Counted from the stretch's first letter, positions 10,438-22,655 are shown. The stretch: DNA of 64,000 nucleotides from Acanthochromis polyacanthus (GCF_021347895.1 NC_067134.1:27130152-27194151), one strand, 5' to 3'. Translations and numbers: made by a program. Notes: generated by a model from the sequence alone, not told the origin.

Positions 10438-10894
10438 CCCTCCTGTTGTCCTCATTTACAGGCACCAAAAAATATTGCTTCCTTGTCTGAAAAAAATCCA
10501 AAGATTCAGCAAAAAATTTCCCCAAAGTTTGTGAAAATTTGCAAAACCTTAAGGAAGAAAATTCCAATTATTCCTTGAAAGTTTCCCTTAAAAGTTTTAT
10601 TTAAAAAAAATCCCCCAAATTTGGCAAGAAAATTCTTGTAAATATTTTCAAAAAATTAGTAAAAATCTTCCAAAAAAAATCTTAAAAATATCTAAAGTGA
10701 TCACATATATATCAGTAAAGCTTCTATTGTTTTCTTTAATAACATTCACAAAAAATCAACCAAAATCCAGCGAAATTCGCTGGATTTTGGTTGATTTTTT
10801 GTGAATGTTCTTAAAGAAAGAAAGAATACATATTTTTTCCCACATTTTCAAACTTTAAACCGGGTCAGTTTTGACCTGCAGGACGACACGAGGG
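10438..10894. mobile_element. piggyBac-like MITE, 457 bp
   Basis: Left end CCCTCCTGTTGTCCTC preceded by TTAG (10434-10437). The right end, read in reverse, is CCCTCGTGTCGTCCTGC with TTAA at 10895-10898. TIRs starting CCCT and a TTAA-type target fit the piggyBac superfamily; the left TTAG would be a mutated target copy. The interior is A/T-rich with repeated short aaaaaattt motifs. It includes a long hairpin listed separately. No transposase is encoded. Confidence 0.6.
10741..10809. repeat. perfect 34-bp inverted repeat (hairpin) in the MITE
   Basis: Arms 10741-10774 and 10776-10809 are exact complements separated by one base. Flanking TTTCTTTAA(T) and (C)TTAAAGAAA extend the pairing by about 9 bp past one mismatch. 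As RNA it would form a stem of more than 40 bp with almost no loop. Confidence 0.9.
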
Positions 10895-10898
10895 TTAA

Positions 10899-13150
10899 TA
10901 GTCAAAAATATGATAGCATCTTACGGCATTCGTAGCGATCTGAATGCAGCCTTTAGATGGTTACAGATACTGGGAGGTTTGAAAGCAGGGCGTGTCCCCT
11001 GTTCTGGGCAGGAGATACTGGTGGGATCGGACCCCAGGCCAGCAGGCCCGGTCAGCACGCGGATGCTGATGTCCACAAAATCCCCCCGTCCGAGCTCCCT
11101 GAAGGTCCGGCCGCGCTAAACAACCTTGAATCCTCCACTGTAAGCAGCCGAACTCTTGCCCCACTCCCCTGCACCGTTCTAAGGGTCTGAAACAGGACTT
11201 AGCAAAATGTCATTGTGGTCTTTTATGTCATGCATGCACCGAGTATTAATCACGGCTGGATCCGCGCCTGAGAGGCTGATCAAATTTATTGTTTGGCTGC
11301 ACGGGACAGTAATGGGTGTTTAATTACTCAATAAAAGCCCTTTTATAGATTCCCGGGCCTCCTGTGTGTTGAGCAAATGGTATTGATCTGTCTCCAGGCT
11401 GCTACATGATAGCCTGTGAAGGAGAATTAGAGCCGTTAGCCTGCTAGCATTTTCTCATTCATTAGCCGCATTAGCCAGAGGGTGGTTAAGACGTAGCATC
11501 GCTGTTAATACCGGAGTCTCAGAGGTTTTTCTGTCTGCCTTGTGTTGTAAAGCTCCGCGCGGCTCATTTACACAAATATGGATTAGATGGGCAATGAATA
11601 ACACCGCGGAAGGTGTTTGAATAAGAGCCTCCAGGAGAGTCGTTTCTCTCCGGAACGTTTCCGTCGATGCGCTAACTACGGTGTAATCCTCAGGACTAAA
11701 TCTGACGACGCCCTTCGCTGAGCTGTGAGCTGCATTAGTCGGGCCGCCGTCTTCCCCGCACGTTTAATCCCACCACTTCCCCACCCTCTAATCTGTAATC
11801 TGACGGCTCCTCCTCCTCATCCTCCTCCTCCTCCTCCCTCGTCTTCCTCCGAGGCCTAATTCTGGATCTCCGTCCTCCGTCTCACCCTGGAGGAGGAAGG
11901 AGAGTGACGGTGACAGTGATCCTCCATGTGGTTTTCCGTCCATGCATTCATGTAGCCCTCATGGTGTCCACTCTGTCTTTCTCTTTTTCTTTTTTTTCGT
12001 GCCTGGCTGCATCTGCCTTGCTTCCATTGTTCTTTTATGTTGAGAGCATATTGCTGCTTCTGTGAACCAGCTCCACTCCTCTTGATGCACGGCAAAACCG
12101 CCGCAATATCTCCCTTGATGTGCCTATATCAAATGAGCGCGGCCTATTACAGACGTGCCGGAGTCAGTTGGGCGGCTTTGTGGACAAAAAAAAAAAAAGG
12201 GAAAAAGGGCCTGCAAGGGACCATGAAAGAGACATTGTCCAATAGAGACCGTACAGTTCCTTTGTAGATAAATGGATTTTCATGCTTATCAACCGCTACA
12301 GTGACATGAGTGAAAACTGTGGAGAATGTGGAATTATTTTCACTCCTCGGCCGTACACAGGGATAACTGTAGCTTCAAGTGTGTGTGGTCTCTCATTGTC
12401 CTGCAGCGAGGGCTTTTTTTTTTATTTATTTGGGTGCTACATTCAATTTAGAGCACTGCTAATGCCACCAATATGCAGCCAGCTGGAGGAATATTACTCT
12501 GGAAACACTTGTGCATTAAAGCATCGGGTATAGAGTGTATATGTTATTACTAGGCGACCTCGTTTCTCCTGAATGTCACCTGTTTAGGAGCACGAGAACA
12601 TATTAAAGCTTTTAGACGCACTACTTTTTATTTTTTTAAACCGCTTGGTAATATATCACAGCGACAAATTTAGTCTTTAAATGCCTAGAAGTCAGGGCTG
12701 GGTTGTTTCCATACCGAATCATTAGTTCAAATCATATAATATTCACACCCATGGCTTTAGTTTTAAGTTTAAAAATTAGCTAATTATCTTCATGTGAAGC
12801 TTGCAAACAAGTGTCTGCTGGACTGAATGTGGGTTTGTACTGAGAAACAGCTTTTCGTTTTTGTTTAAACTGGCAGTCGACTGGTTAAAGGAATTATTAG
12901 AATCTTATTTTACACGTTAAACTACATCAGCAGCTAAAGTCCAGCACCGTCGACTGTGTTTTTTCACTCAATGATGCAAAAATCTGCTTTATTTTAGGCC
13001 ACAAATACATCCTCAGTAGGAGTTTAGAGTGTGGATGCAGTTTTGTTTGACAAACATCACAATTTGACGAGTTTTCTAGACATGCGTGGAATCAGTGTTT
13101 TACTGAATTGTGTTTGAATCTTTTATTTGGATAGTAGACTGATGTAAAAC
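10899..13150. other. intronic unique sequence
   Basis: No gene. A (TCC)n/(TCA) pyrimidine tract lies at 11806-11850. Around 11220-11420 and 12000-12330 the sequence is repeat-free, with TTAATTAC and CAATAAAAGC type blocks that could be regulatory. Frames at 10871-11190 lack splice support and any recognisable protein. Confidence 0.35.
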
Positions 13151-13345
13151 AATCAATCAGAATCAGAATCACTTTATTCATCCCTGAAGGGAAAATCAGT
13201 TGTCAGGGTTCTTATCTGTTTAATTTTGAATTGAATAGCCTGACTGCTGATGGCAAGAAAGACTTCCTAAATCTTTCGGTCTTGCAGCACAGGGATAGGA
13301 GCCGTCCACTGATGTTTCGTTGTTCATTGAGGCAGTATCCTGTTG
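13151..13345 (-). pseudogene. 3' end of an L2/Rex-like LINE, minus strand
   Basis: On the minus strand 13340-13212 translates to a continuous tail containing CKTERFRKSFLPSAVRLFN and then TAA. This is the conserved C-terminal signature of reverse-transcriptase polyproteins of fish L2/CR1/Rex-type LINEs. It is followed by a short UTR with a CCCTTCAGGG stem and a GAATAAAGTGATTCTGATTCTG-type tail at 13151. Only the last 42 codons and the 3' UTR survive, as expected from 5'-truncated retrotransposition. A second, better preserved tail lies at 47480. Confidence 0.75.
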
Positions 13346-13384
13346 TAACATTACGCCCAAATCCCTTTATCTAACTGTATTGTA

Positions 13385-13776
13385 CAGCCATGGCCATAAG
13401 TTTGGACACAGCATGACTTCCTATGTCTGTTTTGATGTCTATTACAGAACATAACTAATATTTTCTGACAGCACCAGTTTAATTAGTCAACAAATCAACA
13501 AGGGATATAATATTATCAATAAATTCCAACAATTGGAACAACTTTGTTCCCAAAACATAATATTAGAAGAAAACAACAAAAAAATGCAGTACTTTCACAA
13601 CCGGATTTGGTAAGAATAACAAAATGACACCAAACTCTTTTGATGTTTTTTTTTAAAATATGAAACTTAATATAGTTCTCAGGAGTTGTGTACTGTATTG
13701 TAAGTGACAATTTTGTGGTATTTTCTAAGATTCAAAAGCGTCATGGTACTTGTGTCCAAACTTATGGCCATGACTG
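13385..13776. mobile_element. Tc1/mariner-type MITE, 392 bp
   Basis: Ends CAGCCATGGCCATAAG and, in reverse, CAGTCATGGCCATAAG continue as 26-bp terminal inverted repeats with one mismatch (both reach TTTGGACACA). TA dinucleotides flank both sides (13383-13384, 13777-13778), the mariner target duplication. The AT-rich interior encodes no transposase. It is inserted just beside the LINE tail at 13151-13345. Confidence 0.8.
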
Positions 13777-13906
13777 TATGTGTAGATTACAGTTAAAAAG
13801 TTTGTTTTCATCCAGAGAATCTCACATTCTCCATGAAAACTCCCACTTGTATCCATGTGCTAACATAACTGCACAAGGGTTTTGTAATCATCAATGACAT
13901 TACAAC

Positions 13907-14031
13907 TAGAGCTGGACCCGAATATCCGAATATTCGTATCCGGATATTATTTTGGTATACGAATATTCGTCGGGTGTTACAGGGTGGAGCGAATATTCGG
14001 AGGTCAGAAACCACTGTTCGGGCCAGCCCTA
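13907..14031. mobile_element. short hAT-like MITE rich in GAATATTCG
   Basis: Starts TAGAGCTGGACCCGAA and ends with the near-inverse TTCGGGCCAGCCCTA. The interior contains several GAATATTCG palindromes. This resembles a widespread fish MITE with CCCGAATATTCG blocks. No clean target duplication is seen. Confidence 0.5.
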
Positions 14032-14035
14032 CTTT

Positions 14036-14264
14036 CAGCAGCATTAGCTAACACAATGTAGCATTAGAACACAGGAGTGATGGTTGCTGGAAATGTTCCT
14101 CTGTACCCCTATGGAGATATTCCATTAAACATTTCCACCTAGAATAGTCATTTACCACATTAGCAACGTCAAGACTTGTGAATTTAATATGATCTTCTTT
14201 GAAAAAAAAATGCTTTTCTTAAAAAAAATAAGGACATTTCTGAGTGACCCCAGCTTTTTAGTGT
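14036..14264. repeat. Tc1-like dispersed repeat, copy A
   Basis: Shares a long block with 58966-59202, including cacaggagtgatggttgctgg and ctctgtacccctatggagat. It ends in GGACATTTCTGAGTGACCCC plus agctttttagtgta. That ending resembles the common fish Tc1/mariner terminus ACTACC-TTCAAAAGTTTGGGGTCAC read in reverse. Another such end-like stretch (aaacttttgaacagtggtgta) lies at 14440-14461. Non-coding. Confidence 0.55.
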
Positions 14265-16254
14265 ATTTATTTTATTGTGTATTCAGTAGGTGAGCTTGTT
14301 TGTTCTTTTCTCTGCTTTGGCAACACAAATGTGTTTACATGACACACTGCTGCAGATTGAGGTGGTGATTTTACTGCATTTCTGATTCATTTAATGCTAT
14401 CTTTATTTTAAGAGCTTTTAGGACAATTTTAGGTGTCGTTAAACTTTTGAACAGTGGTGTATAAATATTAAACTCCAGCTGGTGTGTGCTGTTGAGAAAA
14501 TATAGTAAACGAGGCACAAAAAGTGTCCCAGCTGCAGCAGTATGTAAGCAGAGAATTAAGCCATTCTAATCCCGGTAACGTGCACATATATGCAAGCATA
14601 CACACACACACTGACACACACTGACACACACATTAAAGCCCGTTCACATTCCGCTGCCTGTGGGGCGCGAATGAGAAGCGATGTCTACTCGATGCGGAGC
14701 CAGTGATCTAGGTAATCTGCCTGTGCTGTGGGACAGGTCTATTGGTCCACAAATCAATTGGCTTCATGTCCGTGCCATTAGGCTAACATGGCGCTGCCGA
14801 GGCGCTGAGAGCGGTAAACAGACTGTTTAATTCCCCTGGACGCCGGCCAGGTGGACACTCCTCCTCCTGTTTCCTCCCCGATCCCTCTGTTTTGTTTTTT
14901 TTTTTTATTTTATTTTCTCGCTCTATCGTCCTCTCACATTCCTTCCTCCTCTCCACTTCAGTCAATGCGGTTATTCTCAGCGGACGAGTGCTTACAGGAA
15001 TATTGCTTGGAGGGATTGTGTGTGTGAGTGTGTGTGTGTGTGTGTGTAGAGAGGAGAGATTTTGGCCAATGAACCCTTGTTGTGCTCTGTCCTCCAGTAC
15101 TGTGTCTATACTGAGTAAGTGATCCCTTGGGATGCAGTCCACACATCCAGCATCCCTCCATGCGTCTGTCTCTCCCCCGTTCTCCCTCTCTATGTTTGTC
15201 TTTGTTTCTCTCTCCGTGTATATCTGCTTGCCATTCTGTTTCTGTCTCGATCTGTCTTTAAATATTTCCTCCCCCTGCTTTTTTCCTTTTTTTTTTCTCC
15301 CTCTCCGTCTGCAGACAGAAGCAGAACAAGTACAGTAATGTGAGGGGGCTGCATCAAAAACAAACACACGCTCTCATGATTAGAAAAATGCAGATTTGTG
15401 TCCGGGGCGGCTGGAAGTTTACCACTTCCTCTGTCGTTTTGGTTTCCCTATATGGGGGCGGCTAATGACTTAGCTTGTGTAACGTCAGCAGTTCAATTTT
15501 TTCGCTCCGCGTCCTGTTTTGTGCGAGTCTTTGTGTGGTAATTGAGCCAGTGTGTCTTGACAGATGAGCGTCGTTGGCAGCACCACTGTTGTGCGTCTCA
15601 TTTCCTGTTGCAGATTGACTGATAAGATAAGTGGCCCGTAGCGACGTCTGAGAGCTTTGGCACAAACTAACAACCTGATGAACGGCTGCGCTAAAGCCGC
15701 GATTAAGCCGCATGGAGGGGAGGGGAAGGAGGGGAGATCTGGGCCCGGCGAAGAATACCGGATTACTCACCGAGCGCAGATTAAAGTTGCGTGTTCGACT
15801 GTGTTTGAAGTTCTGGCGGCCAGCGAAGACGTCGGAGATGACAGAGCGCGTCTGCAGCGTGGTTTCAGATTTGCCCGTGGTGCCAGAACATTTTACTGTT
15901 GCTAGGAGACGCCGCAACCCTCGGACACATCTGGTCAGCTGTTAGTGCAAGTTGTTGACAGGAGCAGGAGCGTCTGCAGCAGCGTGATGTTGTTTACAGT
16001 CGCAGAAACGTTCCCGCATCGGTGTAGAAATCTAATTCTGACGGCGTTGAGGTGAAACGAGAGGCTCTGTCCGGTGGTTTTATGCAGCGGGAACAGATAC
16101 CACAACTTTCCAGAACAGACATATCAGGGCCTGAGCTTCGTTCCCCAGCTTTGACTCATCTCCCTCGTGGGGCCTCGGCGGTGGAATGACGTTGCTCCAG
16201 CAGCTCAGCGGAGTCGGTCCTCGTGTTTGTCACAGCCCATCGCTTTGATAAATA
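14265..16254. other. intronic sequence, pyrimidine and CA tracts
   Basis: No gene. A (GT)n patch lies at 15017-15046 and a polypyrimidine stretch at 15150-15310. The 15440-16060 part is CpG-richer unique DNA without recognisable coding exons. Frames on the minus strand at 14783-15367 are translations of repeats. Confidence 0.35.
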
Positions 16255-17070
16255 CAGCGGCCCCTCGTCTATCATAGGGGTTACGTTCCACACCCTCCCC
16301 ATGATAGAAGCGACCATATTTATTTTATTATTTATGTGTATTTTAAGGCTTTGTAAAGCCTCCCCACACACCGCAGAGCAGCACTATGCAGCGATCAGAC
16401 ACACAGGAGACAGAGCAGACTGATGCTACGGTCGCTTATTTCCATTAAATATACATTTATATTACATCGTTTTCATTTTTGGGCTCGGAAATGCCTTTTT
16501 TACCGTAAAAATGATTGAAATAATGCAGCGATCACAGAGCTGGTCGCAGTGTTTGTGGGTTTAAATGTCATTATTGTGGTTTGTTGTTGTTTTATCGTGT
16601 TTTTGTTAGTTTGCTTAATGTTGGCAGGACCGTGAGTGTTTTTTAAATTTTTTTATTCAGCCTTTATTTGTACATGAGAGACCTGTGCTCAAATCACACA
16701 GCGAGACAACATTGAGTCACTGACAAACAACACTAAGGGACAAAAAACAACACAATACAACAACACAATGTAACACTGAGTTCCAGACAGGTTTACGACA
16801 AACACAACATAGCGCCAAGCAATGACATTTAAATGTAAAAATACTAGATGATGTTTCCATGTTTGGTGACTTCCAGCCACATTTTTGATATTGTCGATGT
16901 CTCTGTGTCAAAATAAAAGCATCTAGCAGTTGCATAGTGTATATATAAAAATACCTGAAAACCACAAAATTCTGTGGTATAGCAAAAACCTGTGAGACCA
17001 AATGCAATTTTAAAATCCATAATACAGTGATACCGCGAAAAGTGAGCCGTGAAATGGCGAGGGACCACTA
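16255..17070. mobile_element. pogo/Tigger-like non-coding element
   Basis: The left end is CAGCGGCCCCTCGTCTATC with TA before it (16253-16254). The right end, in reverse, is TAGTGGTCCCTCGCCATTTC. Next to it are the phrases taccgcgaaaagtgagccg and ggggttacgttcca, landmarks of a common vertebrate mariner/pogo repeat with CAGTGGTCCCTCG ends. A further unrelated AT-rich insert may occupy 16640-16890. No transposase frame is visible. Confidence 0.5.
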
Positions 17071-17587
17071 TATATATATTTTAAGGCTTTATAAACCCTC
17101 CACACACCACAGAGCGGCACTATATGCAGCTTCTGTGTGAAACGGACAAAGCCAGATGGTTTTTATATATCTTTTGCCTTGTTTTAATTTTTTAGGCTAG
17201 AAAATGCTTATTTTGCCGCAAAAATAATTGAAATAATGTTGCGATCGCAGAGCCGGTCACTATGACCGAACTGTTGTGCTGCAATGCACCATGGGAGTTC
17301 TCGCGTTGGGGGTTTAAATGTCGTTATTGTGGTTTAGTGAGTCCGGTTAGTTTGGTTATGTTGTCAGGAACATGAGTGTGAAGCGTGTTTGATGACTTCC
17401 TGCCACATTTACTCTGGTGTTGCTCTCTGTGAGTGTCAAAATAAAAGCATCTGTCGGTTGTGGAGTGCCTAAAAGACAGCTAATCTCGTTCTAGCCTCAT
17501 CCTTCAACAAGCTCACCACAATCATGCAGATATTAAAATACAGATATACGGAAAAATCTCTAGACATAGTGAAAAATCTGTGATATC
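17071..17587. repeat. second, partial copy of the pogo-like repeat
   Basis: Begins ttttaaggctttataaaccctccacacaccacagagcggcactat, matching 16340-16388 of the preceding element, and shares gtttaaatgtcgttattgtggttt with 16558-16583. It continues with gtgtgtttgatgacttcctgcc and gtgagtgtcaaaataaaagcatct, both repeated at 18080-18145. This is a tandem or nested arrangement of related copies. Confidence 0.55.
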
Positions 17588-17990
17588 AAATAGAAGAAGA
17601 AGAATGGCTTTATTGTCATCATACCAGGCATGACGAAAACATAAATAGCTTCTGCTGGACGGTGCACAAGAACAAGCAATAAGAAATCAAATATCAGCAT
17701 TAAATAATAAAGTCAAATGTACATATATAGCAAAACTACATTAGTAATGACAACATCTGCAAAGGAGGCCCGATATATAGAATATAGGAGGTAAATGAAA
17801 TGGAATGAATAGAAGAAGAACCAGTAAAATTGAATAAATACGTCAGGAAGTTGCACGAAAGCAGCGAAAAGTGGTATTGTGCATTGAGGTAGACATGTGT
17901 TTGGAGTTCAGGAGTCTGATGGACCATGGATAGAAACTGTTCCTAAGCCTGTTTGTCCTACATTTACAGGATCTCAAATGCAGCTTAAAA
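17588..17990 (-). repeat. LINE/SINE 3' UTR fragment, minus strand, inserted in the pogo-like cluster
   Basis: Read on the minus strand it ends GACAATAAAGCCATTCTTCTTCTTCT, a typical fish retroposon tail. Further inside are caggagtctgatggaccatgg and cctaagcctgtttgtcct (plus strand), landmarks of a common non-LTR 3' UTR. It splits the repeat copy at 17071 from its continuation at 17991. Confidence 0.5.
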
Positions 17991-18272
17991 ATCCGTGAAA
18001 AGTGAGCCGGGATGTTAGTGTTTTATTGTGTTTTTGTGGTAGTTAGTTTGGTGAAGTTTTATGATGAGTGTGAGGTGTGTTTGATGACTTCCTGCCACAT
18101 TTACTCTGGTTTGTTCTCTGTGAGTGTCAAAATAAAAGCATCTGGGAGTTGTAGGGTTCATAAAAGGCAGATATCATTTCCACTCTGTTGTTCTTCAATG
18201 CAGCACAATAATAAATATTTGACAATACATGCACGCCGCGGTACAGTGAGACCACGAGAAGTGAACCGCGAC
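17991..18272. repeat. third partial copy of the pogo-like repeat
   Basis: Repeats gaggtgtgtttgatgacttcctgccacatttactctgg and gtgagtgtcaaaataaaagcatctg from 17390-17450. It ends in gcggtacagtgagaccacgagaagtgaaccgcgac, which resembles the terminal region of the family. Non-coding. Confidence 0.55.
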
Positions 18273-21200
18273 TTCCTCCACCTCGCTTCCCAGGTTTTCT
18301 TCACGTCCTCGTAAAAACAATCGCGGTCCAGATTTGTCCCAAAAACGTGCATCTAAAGCTGGATTGTCATTCGTGTTTTGCAGATAAACTTCTGCTGTGA
18401 GAAATCTGTGAAAAGTCCACAAAGTTGCACGCAAACACGCACGTCCACGCTGCTATCAAGGTCCCGCTCTTTCCCACTCCAGATCACGCAGGACCCAAGG
18501 GAAGATGCAGAATAGTATTAAATATCTCATCCTGTGTTTGGTTCACAGCTTCAGCGGCATTGAGCAGGCTCGCTACATCATGCTCTCCTGGAAGGCTGCG
18601 ATAGTCGCTGATGACATCTGCAGCAGGTCTGACTGCAGCGCTACACTTTAACCCGCAAAAATCTGTATGTTTACCGAGCAGCGCTTCTGTTGGCACAAGC
18701 AGTGGAAGTTAATGTGGACGTAAAGCTCCAAGCTACAACATTTTGTTGTCACTTTAGGACTTTCGCGAGCGTAATGTGTGACATTTATTTGGCATATAGT
18801 GAGGTTTTTTTTTTTCCTGGGCTGTACTGTGAGTCGCTGAATGAGCTGCTTAATCCGGTTAGTGTCAGAAATTAATTCAGCTAAATTACATAGAGTGACT
18901 TCCTGTATCGTCATAGAACCTATAACCAATCAGAAGGGCACTTTAGAGCAGCAACAATCAGCTAATTAAGAACATTTTAATGCAGCTGTTTTATTCATTG
19001 TTGTTCAAATGGTGCCATGATTGCTTGTTTAGTCTAAACTGTTGTTGTTCTTCCTCATGCTAGTTAACGAGGGGAACAATTAGCCCACCGGGGTAGCACT
19101 GTAGTACACTACATTTTATTTTATTGGACGCTCTAATGCTTTTAAACCAAAAAAAATAACCCTAATTCAGAGGCAAAGATGTTGTAGTTGCTACTCATCC
19201 GTCAGTTTCTTCAATAAATCAAATGCTGTGAATAGTGTTGATTAAAATGAATTTTTACACTAGAGTTAGTGTCACTGAAACGCCAATAAATTGTTCCATT
19301 TTTTTCATGGTTTTTCACTTGTGTCGAGGTACAGGGTAGTTTAGTTTTACAAACTTCAGTCTTTCACTCTTTCCAGTTCAAATCCAAAGCAATTCCACAT
19401 TTTAATTTCCATTTTTTTCCCATCTTTTGTTGGCTAGAAGAACATTAAGCATAGATGTGTTGCCGTGGAATACACTGTGCATTTGAATTTAAACATATTT
19501 ATATGAATATTTCATTTTCTCCACATTCTAATGATTCAGAATGACACATAATAGCCCTAATTTAAAGACAGTGATGGTGTAGCTTCAGTTTGTTTCGTTT
19601 TTCAGATTGCATGATGTCATTTCAAACTTATTTCATCATTTTAAGTATTACTGCATTGTCTTTGTGGACTTCAAACGGTAAAATAGACGTTGCTTGTTGA
19701 CGGTTAACCTTATATTTAACATCTTTCCAATGCAAATCCAAAACAATTAGACAAATTAATGTAAATTCAAATGGTGTCATGGAGCTATTTTCTCCATCTT
19801 CAGTTGGAAGAAAGCTTGTGTTTTAGCGACGGACAAGTAGAGATCACAGAATCCTGAATTTACACACAAAGGTTGATGATCCTGTGACTCATACTCATCC
19901 ATCAGGATGTGTTTATTTTACATTAAAGCTGGGCTGTAATAATAATCCTCTCTCCACAGTGGAAGCAGGTGACAGCAGGACTCAGAGCTTTATTCACGTT
20001 ACAACTAAACGCTGTGTCTTTTTTTGCATCCTTGCGAGCACAGCCAGCAGTGGTTGTCGTTTCAGCCCGTGAAATCAGCAGTCGGCGGATAAACAGAAGC
20101 CCGTGTTCGCAGCACGGAGCCTCGCTGCCGTGTTCGTCGGCCGTGAATGTGATTACAGCTATTGATCGATAGACAATGACACGATGCTGCTGGATGTCAC
20201 CTAAGGAGAGAGTGTGAAATCCAGGAGCACAGAGAGGAGAGGGAGTGGGAGTGTGTGCGTGTCCATATGCCGGTGCGTGTTGGTCCATATGCCGGTCTGT
20301 GTGTGTGCGTGTGTGTGTGTTTAAGTGTGGGTGCGTGTTAAACCCAGATCCAGTGTGGTAATGTGAGATCAGACGTAGCCTGTTAGCCGGAGCCTTACAT
20401 CTGCTGTCAGCCACTCGCTCTAACTCTGTTAAGGACGTTATTGATTGCTCATTATTACCCCGTTCCCTGAAAGATGAGCGTCCCCTATGATCACATTAAA
20501 TCTCTCCCTCGTCCAATTCTCCTGAGATGCCTTCTGCTCATCGGTGCCCATCAAATTTCTCCTCCGAGATCTGATATCAAGCAGCCTGACATTCCCTATT
20601 GCCTCCAGTTCTCGTTGCGTCTTGTTTGATTTACTCCAAATAGATGTCTTTTTTTTTTTTTTCTTTCCTGAACGGACGCGGTTTGGCTAATTGATGTCTT
20701 TAGTCTGTGTAATGGAAATCAGCAAACACGGATGATTTGAAATTATGATTTGTTTTCTTTTTATTAGCGCAAAGAGAGGCTTCATGTTAACTTTGTGATC
20801 CGTGTTTATTGACTTGATAGCAAACAAGAGGAGCTGACAAGAAAGTCATAATATGTGCTTTATTTTTCCGACTGGGGCTATTTTTGCTCGGCTGCCATTT
20901 CTTTAAAAGGCACCTGATCGCGAGAGGGTTTTTATTAAGGCGATCATGTCAAACTCAGAGCCTCGTTTGGAACTTACAAAATCCGCCTTTGCTGACAAAT
21001 CCCTCCCCCTTTAAAGTTCGGTGCCCTTTCCCGTGCCTCAGGTTGTCATTTTCGCTGACGATAAACAGTTGTTGAAGGTGTCATGCGTCCGCCAGCCCCG
21101 CTAAAGTTTGGCACCGGTGAAATCCAGCCCTCAGTGAGAGGCCATCTCATCGGCCCCCGCCATCCCCATGAATAATGCAGAGCTATCGACTGTGTCAGTT

Positions 21201-22151
21201 GAGCGCGAGGAGACGCGGCGGCAGCCAGCTTGATATTCAGCTGCCGAAGCTGACTGGATGCCCTCACTTTGAGACAAACTGCTGGCAGACTGCTCCGACT
21301 CCAGCAGACAGGACCTGAATGTGCTCATATGAGATGAGCACCGTTGCGCTGGTGCGGAGGTAGAGTTGTGTCCCAAGGAAGCCCGGATTCCTGCTCGAGT
21401 GGGCAGAGAGGCAGAAATGTATGTTCGTGAATCCGTATACATGCGTTCACAAATATTTACCGTCCTCAGCTGTGCGGTAAGCACGTCCCGGTATGTATAT
21501 GTGTGAATGTGTGTGCAGAGAGCTCTAGTGAGAATCTGCTGCCCCCTCGACACGACCGGTTCAGTCTCAATGCCACCGATCGATGGGCGTATCGATCCGC
21601 TGTTTGACTGTTTAGACAACCTGTGTGAATTCCAGCATAATGTGAAGCACAGTGGATTTAAAGACGTGCACACGGGCAGCACCGACTCGTGTCTGCTCAC
21701 CTCCTGAAACGCCGCCGTCCCTCCTCACGCCTGGAGCTCCACATGTGAGTTCAGATGGAGCTCGTAGCAGCTATCCGTGGAGCTGAGCCCTCACCTGTCC
21801 TGTCAGTAAACTCCGCTGTCATACAGGTGCCGTCACGATTAATGACTCCAAAGTTTTTTTATTACCAGAGAAGTGGAGAAATGTTTTTAGCGTACAGGAA
21901 AGTCATGACCGGGATTCATCGTGGCGCCTGATGTTGATTTAATCTTTTGATGACGACTAGTTGAGGGTTTTTAGTCTCCTTTTAGCTAGCCTTGTTTGTG
22001 TGTAGACATCGCTGCTGTTTCTGTACATCCTGTTAGCCTAGCGTTAGCATAAGCATTAACGTCCTCTTCTTTCTACATATGAGATTGTGCGTCTGTGTTT
22101 TTTTAGAGAAGTCACCCGTTGCGTTGCATTAATGCTTAAAGTTTGGCATAA
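18273..22151. other. intronic sequence without genes
   Basis: AT-rich from 18900 to 19850, then more even from 20400 to 21800. Clean stretches at 20400-20620 and 20860-21200, with blocks such as cattattaccccg and ctaattgatgtc, could be regulatory. CA/GT patches lie at 20250-20330. No splice-supported frame is recognised. Confidence 0.35.
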
Positions 22152-22655
22152 TTACTCCACCAAGGAATGCAGTGGAGTTACGTGATGATCGCCATTGGTT
22201 TGTCTGTCTGTCTGTCTGTCTGTCTGTGTGCAACTTTAATCAAAAACAGACTAACGGATTTAGATGAAATTTTCAGGGAAAGTCAGAAATGACACAAGGA
22301 CCAATTGATCAGATTTTGGGAGTGATGCCGCTTGTAGTCTGGATCCACAGATTTGTTAAAGATTTTTGTATTGTGAATTAGCTACACGGCATCACTGTAA
22401 CCATGACAACAAGTGAACACTGCATCAGCTGCCTGCTGACGATCACATGATTGTAACCCTACCACAATTCTACCGCTGAGGACTTATTGGGAGCTGAAAT
22501 GATACAAGGAACAACTGGTTAAATTGTGGGGGTGTTTCTGAGTCCCATCAAATCCGGCCACCAGCTACATATTTAGGTCACGTGATTCGGTATCCGTACA
22601 CATGCAGAACACACCTGTGCTCGGCGCAAGGTCATTTGTTTGCGGGTCTATCTAT
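22152..22655 (+). repeat. dispersed fish repeat with (TGTC)n, forward copy
   Basis: Begins near ctccaccaaggaatgcagtgg, followed by (TGTC)n at 22200-22226 and aacggatttagatgaaattttcaggg. These are landmarks of a very common unclassified teleost repeat. Its distal half (22393-22650) is repeated in inverted orientation at 53455-53706. Non-coding. Confidence 0.6.

Noticed and set aside
19923..20414. 163-codon minus-strand frame
   Set aside because: It runs across a CA-rich patch, lacks splice context and resembles no protein family.
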